Source: Chromatiales bacterium
GTDB lineage: Bacteria; Pseudomonadota; Gammaproteobacteria; JAGRGH01
Length of the DNA: 64,000 nucleotides
Assembly: GCA_020445605.1 (NCBI GenBank)
Contig: JAGRGH010000051.1
Location: 62,001 to 126,000, forward strand
Direction: 5' to 3'
Shown one piece after another: positions 1 through 10,619 of this stretch. The notes under the pieces were generated by a model. That model had not been told where the DNA came from. It ran no database searches and worked only from the letters and a program-made list of their open reading frames with translations. The stretch's first letter is position 1, and every line of letters starts with the position of its first letter. A program made the position numbers and the translations under genes.

Positions 1-498
1 CATGCGCTCGCGGCCGGCCGGCGAGGTCGTCGTCGACGCGGCGTGCGGGGTCGACGACGAGCGCTGGATGCCGGTGTTCATGTAGGCCTCGTTGTCATAG
101 CAGACATACAGCACGTTGTGGCCGCGTTCGAGCATGCCCGACAGCGCCTGCAGGCCGATGTCGAAGGTGCCGCCGTCGCCACCGAACGCGAGCACCTTGG
201 TCGGCCGGCCCTGGGCCTTGAGCGCCGCTTCCATCCCGGCGGCGATCGCCGCGGCGTTCTCGAACAGGGAGTGCATCCACGGCACGCGCCATGCGGACTG
301 CGGCCAGGCGGTCGTGAAGACCTCGAGACAACCCGTCGCGTTCGCGATCATGACATCCGGCCCCGCGGCTTCGGTGACAAGCCTTGCGGCCAGCGCCTCG
401 CCACAGCCCTGACAGGCGCGGTGTCCGGCCTCGATGCCCTGAAAGCGCGGCTGTGCACGACGCAAGGCTGCGGTGTCCGCGGGAATCTCCACCGCCAT
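1..498 (-). CDS. porB: Pyruvate:ferredoxin oxidoreductase beta subunit (partial)
   Basis: Thiamine-pyrophosphate-binding subunit of a multi-subunit 2-oxoacid:ferredoxin oxidoreductase, which interconverts pyruvate with acetyl-CoA and CO2 using ferredoxin. The first 166 residues are visible; the C-terminus lies beyond the left edge. An early CQGCG pair (about residues 31-35) fits the iron-sulfur ligands of this subunit. [14 protein letters not shown] followed by [10 protein letters not shown] is the TPP/Mg signature of PorB. The ATG overlaps the porA stop in TGATG, so translation is probably coupled. Pyruvate rather than another 2-oxoacid as substrate is inferred from the PorA type and from ppsA in the same operon. 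Confidence 0.9.
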   Translation of the reverse strand, partial: MAVEIPADTAALRRAQPRFQGIEAGHRACQGCGEALAARLVTEAAGPDVMIANATGCLEVFTTAWPQSAWRVPWMHSLFENAAAIAAGMEAALKAQGRPTKVLAFGGDGGTFDIGLQALSGMLERGHNVLYVCYDNEAYMNTGIQRSSSTPHAASTTTSPAGRERM

Positions 499-1670
499 CA
501 GTGCTCCTCCACGGCAAGCCGCTCGGCCACGAGATCGAGAACCGAGAACCGCGCGGGCGTTGCCGCCTGCGCCTGCTCGATGATGCGTGGGTAGAGTTCC
601 ACCGGCATGTCGCGGCCGCCGAGACCGATCGCGAAGCCATGCACGCGCGGCGCACCGGCCGCGCCGTACAATGCCGCACGAACCTCGTTCGCGAGGATGC
701 CACCGGCGCCCGGCGACAAGGCGCGCTCGACGACAATGAGCTCGTCGAGTCCCGCGCAGGCCACATGCAGGGCCTCGAACGGGAACGGCCGGAAGGCGCG
801 CATGCGCATGAGTCGCACCGGATCGAGGTCCGGGTACGCATCGCGCGCCTCGACCAGCGTGCCAAACACCGAACCGATGGTCAGCACACCGATGCGCGCG
901 CCCGGCACGTCGTCGACCGCAATCAGCGCCGCATCACCACGACCGGTCAGCTCGCGCCAGTCGGCGAACGCGCTTTCGATCTCGGCCGTGGAACGTTCCA
1001 GCGCGCGATGATGCGCGTGCCGCGCCTCGGAGTAATGTTCGGGACCGACCAGCATGCCGATGCTGCGCGCATGGTTCGGGTCGAGCGCGCGCTGAAAAAC
1101 ATACGGCGGCAGGAATCCGTCGACGAGTTCGCGATCGGGCAGATCGATCGGCTCGAGGGTGTGGGTCAGGGTGAAGCCGTCCACACAGACCATCACCGGC
1201 AGTTCGCAGCGCTCGGCGATCCGAAAGGCCTGGATCGTCGCATCCACGGCCTCCTGGTTGTCCTGACAGTACAGCTGAATCCAGCCCGCATCTCGCACGG
1301 CCATGGAATCCTGCTGGTCGTTCCAGATCGACAGCGGCGCGGACACGGCTCGATTCGCGCAGGTCAGCACCAGCGGCACGCGCATGCCGGCGATGTCGAA
1401 CAGCACCTCGGCCATCAGCAGCAGGCCCTGCGAGGAACTTGCGGTATAGGCACGCGCGCCGGCCGCGGCGGCACCGAGCACGACCGAGGCCGCGGAAAAC
1501 TCGCTCTCGACACTGACGAGTTCGCAGGCGAACTCGCCATCGGCGACCAGGCTCGCGATGTTTTCGACGATGTGGGTCTGCGGGGTGATCGGGTACGCGG
1601 CGACGACCTGCGGCCGGCACAGCCCGACCGCGCGTGCGATCGCCTGCGACCCCTCAAGCGCCAGACGCAT
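498..1670 (-). CDS. porA: Pyruvate:ferredoxin oxidoreductase alpha subunit
   Basis: About 390 residues. Contains the POR N-terminal domain with [14 protein letters not shown] near the start, the substrate/TPP-interface segment [13 protein letters not shown], and the PorA-type stretch [18 protein letters not shown], then a C-terminal transketolase-like domain. The start chosen at 1670 (MRLALEGSQ) has a good ribosome-binding site, GGGAGAAG, 4 bases upstream and overlaps the end of porG by 17 bases; a longer reading to 1721 would run deeper into porG. It acts with PorG and PorB as a cytoplasmic complex. The small ferredoxin-like delta subunit often encoded between gamma and alpha is absent at that position. 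Confidence 0.92.
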   Translation of the reverse strand: MRLALEGSQAIARAVGLCRPQVVAAYPITPQTHIVENIASLVADGEFACELVSVESEFSAASVVLGAAAAGARAYTASSSQGLLLMAEVLFDIAGMRVPLVLTCANRAVSAPLSIWNDQQDSMAVRDAGWIQLYCQDNQEAVDATIQAFRIAERCELPVMVCVDGFTLTHTLEPIDLPDRELVDGFLPPYVFQRALDPNHARSIGMLVGPEHYSEARHAHHRALERSTAEIESAFADWRELTGRGDAALIAVDDVPGARIGVLTIGSVFGTLVEARDAYPDLDPVRLMRMRAFRPFPFEALHVACAGLDELIVVERALSPGAGGILANEVRAALYGAAGAPRVHGFAIGLGGRDMPVELYPRIIEQAQAATPARFSVLDLVAERLAVEEH

Positions 1671-2229
1671 CGATCTTCTCCCGCCAGAGTCCCGCCGGCA
1701 CCTCGTTCGCGGCCTCGGCAACGACCGCGCGATTGCGCTCCAGCAGGGTTTCGCTGAAGCGCCCGACCATCGCCTGATCGAGTCCGTCCACGGACACCAC
1801 GCCCGTCAGGCTCAGGAGCATCGCGAGCAGTGCCGTGTTCGGCACCGGGCGGCCCAGATGACGTTGGGCGATCTCGCCGGCCGGCGCGGCGATCACATCA
1901 CAACCGAGGCGCTGCGACAGTTCAGCGGTGTCCGCGCTGCCGTTGATGAGTACGCCGCCACCGGCACGGATGCCGTCGAGCACCCCGGCGGTGTGCAGCA
2001 GCGTCGCATCCTGGATGACGACCAGTGCCGGCTCGCGCACGGCACAGCGGCGCCGGATCGGCGCGCCGGCGATCCGCACGAACGCGGCAACCGGCGCGCC
2101 ACGACGTTCCGCGCCGAACGCCGGAAAGGCTTGGCAGAAACGGCCGTCCGCGAACGCGGCACCGGCGAGCAGATACGCCGCAACAACGTTGCCCTGTCCG
2201 CCGCGACCGTGGATGCGAACCTCGATCAC
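1654..2229 (-). CDS. porG: Pyruvate:ferredoxin oxidoreductase gamma subunit
   Basis: 191 residues, the usual size of the gamma (POR catalytic) subunit. It opens with [20 protein letters not shown], the glycine-rich signature of this subunit, followed by [13 protein letters not shown], typical of the family. The start codon overlaps the ppsA stop (ATGA), and the end overlaps porA, so ppsA-porG-porA-porB reads as one translationally coupled operon. Substrate assignment follows the alpha subunit and the neighbouring PEP synthase. Confidence 0.92.
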   Translation of the reverse strand: MIEVRIHGRGGQGNVVAAYLLAGAAFADGRFCQAFPAFGAERRGAPVAAFVRIAGAPIRRRCAVREPALVVIQDATLLHTAGVLDGIRAGGGVLINGSADTAELSQRLGCDVIAAPAGEIAQRHLGRPVPNTALLAMLLSLTGVVSVDGLDQAMVGRFSETLLERNRAVVAEAANEVPAGLWREKIDASGA

Positions 2230-4652
2230 GCGCCGCCCGCGACCTGTGCGCCATGGGCGTGATCGGCCTCGGCCTCGAGCACGATCTGCGTCATCTTCAG
2301 CACGCTGTCGGCATTCAGGGCGATCGAGGTGATGCCCTGCTCGACCAGCCAGCGCGTGATCTCCGGAAAGTCCGATGGCGCCTGCCCGCAGATGCCGACG
2401 TACTTGCCGGCCTTGCGACAGGCACGCACGGCCATCCCCATCAATACGTGCACGGCCGGATCGCGCTCGTCGAATTCGGTCAGCAGCCCGGAATCGCGAT
2501 CGACCCCGAGTGTGAGCTGCGTGAGGTCGTTCGAACCGATCGAGAAGCCGTCACAGACCTCGAGGAAGCGCTCGGCCAGCAGGGCATTGGCCGGAATCTC
2601 GCACATCAAGATGACCTCAAGGCCGTCTTCGCCACGCTTGAGCCCGTTGGCCGCCATGAGATCGAGCACACGGCGCGCCTCAGCCACCGTGCGCACGAAC
2701 GGGATCATGAGTTTCAGATTCGTCAGCCCGAACGTCTCGCGCACCTTCTTCATCGCCGCGCACTCGAGCGCGAAGCAGTCGGCAAACTGCTTGGAGTAAT
2801 AGCGCGAGGCCCCGCGCAGACCGAGCATCGGGTTTTCCTCGTGCGGCTCGTAGTCCTGCCCACCGACCAGTTGCGCGTACTCATTCGACTTGAAGTCACT
2901 CATGCGCACGATCACCGGTTTGGGATGAAACGCCGCCGCAATCGCGCCCACGCCCTCTGCAAGCTTTTCGATGTAAAAGCTGCGCGGATCGGGATAGCCG
3001 GCCATGCGCCCATCGATCTCGTCCTTCATCGTGTCGTCCAGCGTGCTGTAACGCAGCAGTGCATTCGGGTGCACACCGATCGACTTGGAGATGATGAATT
3101 CAAGCCGGGCCAGCCCCACGCCCTCGTTCGGAAGCTGCGCAAATTTGAAGGCACGGGCGGGATCGCCGACGATGAGCATCACCTTCGTCTTCGGGCGCGC
3201 CATCTGGCCGACGTCGACGACCTCGTGACTGAACGGCAGTTTGCCGTCGTAGACATAGCCGACATCGCCCTCGGCGCAGGACACGGTGACTTCGCGTTCG
3301 GTCGGAATGCGCGAGGTCGCATTGCCGGCACCCACGACGGCTGGAATGCCGAGTTCACGCGCGATGATCGCGGCATGACACACGCGCCCGCCGCGATTGG
3401 TGACGATCGCCGAGGCGATCTTCATGACCGGCTCCCAGTCCGGATCGGTCATGTCCGTGACCAGCACCTCGCCGGGTTGCAGTTCGTTCATGTGCGCGGC
3501 CTCGAGGATGATCCGCGCACGACCCGCACCGATGCGTCCCCCGACGCTCTTGCCCTGCGCCAGCACCGGTCCGCGCTTGTCCAGCGAGAAAACATCCTGC
3601 ACCAGCGCCGAACGCTGCGAGTGCACGGTCTCCGGACGTGCCTGCACGATGAACAGCTCGCCGGTATTGCCGTCCTTCGCCCATTCGATATCCATCGGCC
3701 GCGGCGTGCCGGCGTGTTCCGAATAATGCTTCTCGATGGTCACCGCATAGCGCGCGAGCTCCAGCACCTCGTCGTCGCTGATCGCGAAACGGCTGCGCTC
3801 GATGTCACGCACCGGGACGTTGCGTGTGGCGGCACCCGTGACCGGGTCACTCGAATAGATCATCTTGATCGCCTTCTCGCCGAGATGCCGGCGCACGATC
3901 GGGCGGTGCGAGTCCAGCGTGCCCTTGAACACCAGATATTCATCGGGATTCACCGCGCCCTGCACGACGTTCTCGCCGAGGCCATAGGCCGCCGTGACCA
4001 GCACCGCATCGCGAAAACCGGTTTCGGTATCCAGCGTGAACATGACGCCGGACGCGCCGATGTCCGAACGCACCATGCGCTGCACGCCGATCGACAGCGC
4101 CACGCCCATGTGTTCGAAGCCCTTGTCGACACGGTAGGAGATGGCGCGGTCGGTATACAGCGAGGCCAGCACGCGCTTGCAGGTGCGCAGCAGCTGTTCG
4201 GTGCCGCGGATGTTCAGATAGGTCTCCTGCTGACCGGCGAACGAGGCATCCGGCAGGTCTTCGGCCGTTGCGGAACTGCGCACCGCGACATCGGTGTCGT
4301 CGCCGTAGTCGCTGACCATCTGCGCATAGGCGGCGGCAATTTCCTCGGTGAGTTTCGGCGGGAGTTCGGCATCGACGACCCAGCCGCGGATCATCGCCCC
4401 GGTCGCCGCCAGCGCGTCGACATCGCGCTTGTCGAGCGCACGCAGGGCCTCGGCGATGCGCGCGGTCAGATCGTTGTGTTCAAGGAAATCGCGAAACGCC
4501 TGCGCCGTCGTCGCAAACCCGTTGGGCACCCGCACCCCGCCGCCCGTGAGCGCCCGGTACATTTCACCCAGCGAGGCGTTCTTGCCACCCACCAGCGGCA
4601 CGTCCTCGATGCCGAGTTCGGAAAACCAGCGTACGTAGCGCATGTCATTCAT
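2226..4652 (-). CDS. ppsA: Phosphoenolpyruvate synthase
   Basis: 808 residues (E. coli PpsA is 792). Converts pyruvate, ATP and water to PEP, AMP and phosphate. N-terminal ATP-grasp-like domain begins with [16 protein letters not shown]; the phosphorylated swivelling histidine is H426 in [17 protein letters not shown]; the C-terminal PEP/pyruvate barrel ends with [15 protein letters not shown]. Preceded by GGGGA about 8 bases from the ATG. It is the first gene of ppsA-porGAB. Placing PEP synthase with a pyruvate synthase-type enzyme suggests anabolic use, acetyl-CoA to pyruvate to PEP. No PpsR kinase/phosphatase gene is seen nearby. Confidence 0.95.
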   Translation of the reverse strand: MNDMRYVRWFSELGIEDVPLVGGKNASLGEMYRALTGGGVRVPNGFATTAQAFRDFLEHNDLTARIAEALRALDKRDVDALAATGAMIRGWVVDAELPPKLTEEIAAAYAQMVSDYGDDTDVAVRSSATAEDLPDASFAGQQETYLNIRGTEQLLRTCKRVLASLYTDRAISYRVDKGFEHMGVALSIGVQRMVRSDIGASGVMFTLDTETGFRDAVLVTAAYGLGENVVQGAVNPDEYLVFKGTLDSHRPIVRRHLGEKAIKMIYSSDPVTGAATRNVPVRDIERSRFAISDDEVLELARYAVTIEKHYSEHAGTPRPMDIEWAKDGNTGELFIVQARPETVHSQRSALVQDVFSLDKRGPVLAQGKSVGGRIGAGRARIILEAAHMNELQPGEVLVTDMTDPDWEPVMKIASAIVTNRGGRVCHAAIIARELGIPAVVGAGNATSRIPTEREVTVSCAEGDVGYVYDGKLPFSHEVVDVGQMARPKTKVMLIVGDPARAFKFAQLPNEGVGLARLEFIISKSIGVHPNALLRYSTLDDTMKDEIDGRMAGYPDPRSFYIEKLAEGVGAIAAAFHPKPVIVRMSDFKSNEYAQLVGGQDYEPHEENPMLGLRGASRYYSKQFADCFALECAAMKKVRETFGLTNLKLMIPFVRTVAEARRVLDLMAANGLKRGEDGLEVILMCEIPANALLAERFLEVCDGFSIGSNDLTQLTLGVDRDSGLLTEFDERDPAVHVLMGMAVRACRKAGKYVGICGQAPSDFPEITRWLVEQGITSIALNADSVLKMTQIVLEAEADHAHGAQVAGGA

Positions 4653-4795
4653 TAGCTGTCCCCAATGGTCCTGAGATTTGGACGCCGCGCACGCGCGACG
4701 CTGTGGTGGATTGATCCCGATTGGCCGACCTTCGCATCACGACAGCCGGGCGTTACAGAACGGTTACTGCGCGCATGGGCCATCCACACGCAACG

Positions 4796-5245
4796 CTAGG
4801 AACGGCCGCCGCCGGTGCGGTGCCGGCCGTGACTCTTGCGCAGATCCTCCACGGCCTTGAGCCGCGCCAGCGCCTCGGCGAGTTCGGCCTGCGCGCGCGC
4901 GGTTTCGAAATCACCCTTTGCACCGGCCAGTGCGATCTCGGCCGACCGGCATGCGGCCTCGGCACGCTCCAGATCGATGTGTTCGGCACGCTCGGCGGTA
5001 TCGGCCAGCACCGTGACGACATCCGGCTGCACCTCGACCATTCCGCCGGAGATGAAAATCACGCGTTCTTCCTGCCCCTCGGACTGCACGCGCACATCCC
5101 CGGCGCGCAGGCGTGCAATCAGCGGGCTATGCCCGGGCGCGATGCCGATTTCGCCATCGACCGACGGTGCACAGACCAGATTCGCGGAGCAGGAAAAGAT
5201 CTCGCCCTCGGCGCTGACGATGTCGACGCGGATGCTCCGCGTCAT
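4796..5245 (-). CDS. atpC: F-type ATP synthase epsilon subunit, isolated copy
   Basis: 149 residues, slightly longer than the usual ~139. The N-terminal beta-sandwich is clear (VDIVSAEGEIFSC, then GEIGIAPGHSPLI, a family signature), followed by a two-helix C-terminal domain rich in Ala, Glu and Arg, which in other bacteria inhibits ATP hydrolysis. The gene starts 40 bases after fba on the same strand and no other ATP synthase gene is near it; normally atpC closes the atp operon after atpD. It may be a relocated sole copy or a second paralogue; the window cannot decide. Confidence 0.88.
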   Translation of the reverse strand: MTRSIRVDIVSAEGEIFSCSANLVCAPSVDGEIGIAPGHSPLIARLRAGDVRVQSEGQEERVIFISGGMVEVQPDVVTVLADTAERAEHIDLERAEAACRSAEIALAGAKGDFETARAQAELAEALARLKAVEDLRKSHGRHRTGGGRS

Positions 5246-5285
5246 ACCGCCCGGAATACCGCGGGCACGGCAGGCCCGGGCACCG

Positions 5286-6335
<1,050 letters not shown>

Positions 6336-6395
6336 CCGCCCCTCCGTGTTGGTTTACGGGCGTGTCAGCCTACGCCCCACCACCCGGGCGATGTG

Positions 6396-6409
6396 TTGAC
6401 ATTTGTCAA
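6396..6409. promoter_or_regulatory. Palindromic operator-like site between fbaB and the FGE-like gene
   Basis: TTGACA and TGTCAA are perfect inverted half-sites separated by TT in the 172-base divergent intergenic region. They lie 61 bases upstream of the fbaB start and 99 bases upstream of the FGE-like start. The TTGACA halves are not followed by a -10 hexamer at 16-18 bases on either strand, so a repressor or activator site is more likely than a -35 box. A possible -10 for the plus-strand gene is TACAAT at 6455-6460. No regulator gene is adjacent. Confidence 0.4.
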
Positions 6410-6507
6410 ACAAACCCGCCGTGCAACCTGCCAGTCACATCGCCGGAAAAACCCTACAATGCGTGTGTCGCACGCCGTTGTAGAACCCACGATCCCGCTC
6501 ACACGCC

Positions 6508-7563
6508 ATGCATCCGAAGCGCCCAATTCCGTGGTTGAAGTGGATACTGATCCTGCTCGCACTGGTCGTCGCGGGCGGGCTTTTCTACGTCGCAAAGTAT
6601 TCCTGGTACGAACGCTACGTCTGGCCCTCGACCATCGAAGGCATGGACGCCCCGCCGCCGCCGGACCGCAGCGTCTGGCCTGCCGAGCCCTACCCGCTGA
6701 AGATCGAGACCCAGCGTGTGGAGGTCGCGACGCCACAAGGACTGGCGGTTCGCGAGATCACCTATCAGGTCAACAGCCTGGACATGGACCTGGTGCGCAT
6801 CGACGCTGGGGCGTTCATCCAGGAACCGACCTTCGGCGCCCGACCCGACCGCCGCGCCTGGCAGCGGGCCTCGCGCTGGTATCCGCCGAGCGGACCGCAA
6901 GCGCACCAGGTGACCGTCACGCGGCCCTATCTGATCGGCGCATTCGAGGTCACGAATGCCCAGTTCGAGCGCTTCGACCCGTCGCACCGCGACCGCCGCG
7001 CCGAATACCAGCCGGCCAACAAGCCGGTCTACGACCGTCACCCGGCCGAGCCGGTCAGCTGGACCGAGGCACAGGCGTTCTGCCGCTGGCTCTCGGAGCG
7101 CGAGGGTCGGCTGTACCGCCTGCCCACCGAGGCCGAGTGGGAACTCGCCGCGAAGGCCGGCACGACGGCACGCTTCTACTGGGGCGAGGCGTTCTGGGAC
7201 CGCAGCCTCGCGAACCTCGGCGGACTGCACTCGAACGCCGAGACCCTGCGAGAGGACAGCTACAAGCAGACCGCCCCGGTCGGCATGTATCCCGCCAACC
7301 CCTGGGGGCTCTACGACATGCTCGGCAACAGCTATGAGTGGGTCGCCGACTGGTGGCACGAACCGCACGCGACCGATGTCGTCGATCCGACCGGACCGGA
7401 TTCCGGCCGGCTGCGCATGGCCAAGGGCGGCAGCTGGACGACCCGTCCGTATGCGATGTATATCGGCGAGAACGATGGCAACAATCCGGCCGATCTGCGC
7501 GACATGCGCGGGTTCCGGGTGCTGGCGGAACTGCCGCCATCTCCGACGGCTGCAAACCGTTGA
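6508..7563 (+). CDS. Membrane-anchored formylglycine-generating-enzyme-like (SUMF1) domain protein
   Basis: 351 residues. A single N-terminal transmembrane helix (about residues 11-29) is followed by a proline-rich spacer, then an FGE/SUMF1 fold from about residue 95: IGAFEVTNAQFERF, PVSWTEAQAFCRWLSE, YRLPTEAEWELAAKAG, GLYDMLGNSYEWVADWW and the terminal KGGSW at 306-310. In copper-dependent FGEs two cysteines follow GGSW; here the segment reads TTRPYAMYIG and has none, so sulfatase activation is unlikely. The domain probably faces the periplasm and binds a partner or ligand. No sulfatase gene is nearby. Exact role unknown. Confidence 0.85.
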   Translation: MHPKRPIPWLKWILILLALVVAGGLFYVAKYSWYERYVWPSTIEGMDAPPPPDRSVWPAEPYPLKIETQRVEVATPQGLAVREITYQVNSLDMDLVRIDAGAFIQEPTFGARPDRRAWQRASRWYPPSGPQAHQVTVTRPYLIGAFEVTNAQFERFDPSHRDRRAEYQPANKPVYDRHPAEPVSWTEAQAFCRWLSEREGRLYRLPTEAEWELAAKAGTTARFYWGEAFWDRSLANLGGLHSNAETLREDSYKQTAPVGMYPANPWGLYDMLGNSYEWVADWWHEPHATDVVDPTGPDSGRLRMAKGGSWTTRPYAMYIGENDGNNPADLRDMRGFRVLAELPPSPTAANR

Positions 7564-7657
7564 AACCCAGAGAAATCGAACAGCCGCCGTTCTTCGTTTT
7601 CGCTGTTTGTGGCAATCCGGGACGGATTGACCCGCGCCTGCCGCCCAGGGCGAGCGG

Positions 7658-8563
7658 TCAGCCGTCGCGCCACTGATCGAGCGCGGCACGCTCGATGACG
7701 ACGACGCCTTCGCCACCGCGTTCGAATTCGGCCTCGACCCAGGCCAGATCACGAAACGCCCGCGCAAACGCCGGCAGGCTCAGTCCCACCTCGATGACCA
7801 GGATCCCGTCGTCGGCCAGCCAGTCCGGGGCAGCGGCGAGGATGCGCCGGGCGAAGTCCAGCCCGTCGTCGCCGGCCACCAGACCCATGCGCGGTTCGGC
7901 GTGGTACTCCGCGGGCAGGGCGTCGACCACGGCATCCGCGACGTACGGCGGGTTCGTCACGATCAGCTCGTAGCGCGCGGCGGGCAGTTGCGCGAACAGG
8001 TCCGACTCGAACACGGCCACACGCCCTTCGAGGCCGTGACGGGCGACATTGGCGCGCGCGACCGCCAGCGCATCCGGCGAGCGATCCGACAGGTCGACCG
8101 CTGCATCGGGGAAGGCCATGGCGCAGGCGATGCCAATACATCCGGAGCCGCAGCAAAGATCCAGAATCCGGTCGACCGGGCGATCTTCCAGCCAGGGCGC
8201 AAACCCGGCCTGGATCAGCTCGGCGATCGGCGAGCGCGGGACCAGCACGCGTTCGTCGACAGCGAAGTCCAGCCCGCAGAAACGCATCGTTCCGGTGAGA
8301 TACGCGGCCGGCTTGCGCGTGTCGATGCGCCGGCCCACCAGTCCGGCGATGGCTTCGGCCTCGGCCGCGCTGACCCGGGTTCCCAGCACCCAGTCCGGCA
8401 GCTCGTGATCCAGGGCCAGGGCATGCAGCACCAGCGCGAGCGCCTCGTCGATCGCGTTGTCCGTGCCATGACCGAACACCAGCCCCGCGCGGTTCATCGC
8501 GCTTGCCGCCGCACGCACATGATCGGCCACAGTTCTGAGTTCCGGCGTTATCGCGTAAGGCAT
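7658..8563 (-). CDS. prmB: Ribosomal protein L3 glutamine N5-methyltransferase
   Basis: About 301 residues from the ATG at 8563; an in-frame GTG at 8584 would add seven. SAM-dependent Rossmann methyltransferase of the HemK/Prm family: ILDLCCGSGCIGIACA is motif I and TNPPYV is the NPPY motif that binds the target glutamine. VDERVLVPRSPIAELI separates PrmB from PrmC. It methylates a glutamine of 50S protein L3 during ribosome assembly. It converges with the FGE-like gene, with 94 bases between their stops and no clear terminator. Confidence 0.93.
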   Translation of the reverse strand: MPYAITPELRTVADHVRAAASAMNRAGLVFGHGTDNAIDEALALVLHALALDHELPDWVLGTRVSAAEAEAIAGLVGRRIDTRKPAAYLTGTMRFCGLDFAVDERVLVPRSPIAELIQAGFAPWLEDRPVDRILDLCCGSGCIGIACAMAFPDAAVDLSDRSPDALAVARANVARHGLEGRVAVFESDLFAQLPAARYELIVTNPPYVADAVVDALPAEYHAEPRMGLVAGDDGLDFARRILAAAPDWLADDGILVIEVGLSLPAFARAFRDLAWVEAEFERGGEGVVVIERAALDQWRDG

Positions 8564-8684
8564 GGTTCGGTATCCGGGTTTCACGCGGCACGGGCGCGGG
8601 CCGCCATTATCGTTCCGACAACGGTGTCGCGGATGAAGCAGGCCAGGCGTCCGGATGACGGCCGATCACCCAGCGATGTCCCGT

Positions 8685-9230
8685 TCAGCGCCGCGGCAGC
8701 ATCCGCCGCAGCACATCGTCGCGCAACACGAAGTGGTGCTTGAGGACCGCGCCGACGTGCAGCACGAGCAGGCCAATCAGGCCGTAGGCGACGGACTGAT
8801 GCACCAGCACCGCCGCTTCCAGCAGCGCCTCGTTCTTCGGGATCACCAGGGGCAGCTCGAACAGGCCGAAGAAGGCGACGTGATAGCCGCCGGCGGACGA
8901 ATCCACATAGCCGGAGATCGGCAGCACGAACATCGCGAGATAGAGCATCGTGTGGGTCGCGTGCGCGGCAAAGCGCTCCCACGCCGCCAGACCCGCTGGC
9001 ATCGCCGGCTGCACATTGCGCCGCCGCCACAGCACCCGCACGACAGCGAGCATCAGGACCAGCAGGCCGAAGGACTTGTGCCAGCCGTACCAGCCCCACT
9101 TCGGATCGCCGTCGGGCAGCTCGACCATCCACAGGCCGAGCGCGAGCAGGCCGAGCATCACCAGCGCCATCGACCAGTGCAGCACCATCGCCACGCCGCC
9201 GTACCGAACCTCGTCATTGCGCCAAGCCAT
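8685..9230 (-). CDS. Cytochrome b561 family protein
   Basis: 181 residues with four hydrophobic helices. Histidines occur in VLHWSMALVMLGLL, WHKSFGLLVLML, AHATHTMLYLAMF and VLHVGAVLKHH, as expected for a di-haem b561 membrane electron carrier; E. coli CybB oxidises quinol and can donate to superoxide. It begins 2 bases after the MFS gene stop, so the two are co-transcribed. The electron partner is not evident from context. Confidence 0.9.
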   Translation of the reverse strand: MAWRNDEVRYGGVAMVLHWSMALVMLGLLALGLWMVELPDGDPKWGWYGWHKSFGLLVLMLAVVRVLWRRRNVQPAMPAGLAAWERFAAHATHTMLYLAMFVLPISGYVDSSAGGYHVAFFGLFELPLVIPKNEALLEAAVLVHQSVAYGLIGLLVLHVGAVLKHHFVLRDDVLRRMLPRR

Positions 9231-9232
9231 CC

Positions 9233-10459
9233 TCAGGCCTCCATGAACATCGTCTTGAGCCGCCGCGCGCGCAGCGCCAGATCAATCAACACCAGACCAC
9301 CCGCCAGCCAAAGCAGCGGCGGCAGCCAGTCGAGCACCCCCGCGCCAGCTGGCGACACCTGCACGCCACCGGCAACCAGACCGCCGCGGATCAGCGTCGC
9401 CACCGACAGCATCGTGAACCACAGCCCCAGCACCAGGCCCTCGCGGCCGCGCGTGCCCAAGCCGAGCGCCGCGCTGATGCCGGCCATGAACACCACGCCC
9501 CAGGCGCCGCCGGCGAGCATCTGCGCGGCGATCAGCACGCCAAGGCTGTCGGCGAAACTCGCGCCGAGCGTGGCGAGCCCACCGACGAGGGCCGCCACGA
9601 CCAGCGTCTCGACCGGCCCAAAGCGGCGCGCCGCCGCCGCGCCCGGGAACACCAGCAGCTTGAAGCCGACCCAGAACAGCGGCAGCACCCAGACCAGCTC
9701 GGCGGCACCGATGTAGGCAAGAAACTGCGGCTTGGTGTTGAGGAAAAAGTGAATCTGAAAACCAAAGCCGAGCAACAGGCTGGCGAGCAGCAACCGTACG
9801 ACATTGCGCGGCTGGAACGGCGGCATCGCGCGCTCGTCCGGCGCAGTGTCTGACTGTCCGCGACTCAGGGCCTCCATGCGCGACATCCCCAGGGTGACCA
9901 GCAACAGCGTCGCGCCGGTCAGCATGAACGGCACGACCGGGTCCACGCCCTTGAGCCACAGCCCGAGATACGGCGACACCGCGCCCCCCAGGGCGAGGCC
10001 GAGCAGGGTCAGCGCCACCAGACGTGGCGCGCGCGGGCGCGCGGCGTGTTTCATCAGCAACACGATCGGTGGCGCGCGCAGCACCGAGGAGGTGGCGATC
10101 CACACGACGATCAGCAGCGTGAACACGGTCTGCGCGACACCGCCGACGCCCAGCTCCAGGGTCAGCGGCAGCAGCGCGAAGGCCAGGCAGGAAACCACGT
10201 TGACCCCGGCGATCAGCGGCCCGATGCGGCCCAGCACGCGCTCGAAGCGATCGGCCGCGTAGCCCATCACCGTGTCGGACACCGCGAACACCAGCTGATC
10301 GAGCAGGATGAACCAGATCAGCAGGTCGCGGCCCAGGCCGATGCGCTCCAGCAGCTCGCCAAGATAAGTGACGTAGACGATCCAGGTCGTGAAGAACAGA
10401 AACTGCACCACGGCGAGGTACAGCGCGGTGCGGCGCAACGGATTGGAAGCTTCATTCAT
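9233..10459 (-). CDS. MFS transporter
   Basis: 408 residues with about 12 hydrophobic segments split by a polar central loop (about 195-215). The pattern fits the major facilitator superfamily, including a loop after helix 2 (YAADRFERVLGR) in the position of the usual GxxxDrxGrr motif. The substrate cannot be read from the sequence. It forms a two-gene unit with the b561 gene downstream. Nearest upstream gene on this strand is the DUF4332 gene, separated by a terminator. Confidence 0.82.
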   Translation of the reverse strand: MNEASNPLRRTALYLAVVQFLFFTTWIVYVTYLGELLERIGLGRDLLIWFILLDQLVFAVSDTVMGYAADRFERVLGRIGPLIAGVNVVSCLAFALLPLTLELGVGGVAQTVFTLLIVVWIATSSVLRAPPIVLLMKHAARPRAPRLVALTLLGLALGGAVSPYLGLWLKGVDPVVPFMLTGATLLLVTLGMSRMEALSRGQSDTAPDERAMPPFQPRNVVRLLLASLLLGFGFQIHFFLNTKPQFLAYIGAAELVWVLPLFWVGFKLLVFPGAAAARRFGPVETLVVAALVGGLATLGASFADSLGVLIAAQMLAGGAWGVVFMAGISAALGLGTRGREGLVLGLWFTMLSVATLIRGGLVAGGVQVSPAGAGVLDWLPPLLWLAGGLVLIDLALRARRLKTMFMEA

Positions 10460-10568
10460 GGCGGGGCCTCACCGACTGACGCGGCAAGTGTACGCGCGCA
10501 GATCGATTTTGGAACTCCGGCGTACTACCGATCCCATCGCGTTGTCGCTGATCCACGCCTGTTCAACG

Positions 10569-10593
10569 AAAAAGCCCGGCACTGGGCCGGGCT
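10569..10593 (-). terminator. Rho-independent terminator after the DUF4332 gene
   Basis: On the minus strand a perfect 8-bp stem, AGCCCGGC/GCCGGGCT with a 5-base loop, is followed by a run of five T. It sits 27 bases past the stop of the DUF4332 gene and before the MFS gene, isolating the two transcription units. Confidence 0.85.
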
Positions 10594-10619
10594 CGTTGTC
10601 GATCGGACTGCGGACCGAA

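Noticed and set aside
2025-4655. Open frame of 876 codons on the plus strand opposite ppsA
   Set aside because: Its complement encodes a complete PEP synthase with catalytic motifs; the opposite frame has His/Arg-rich composition typical of GC-rich shadow frames and no family features.
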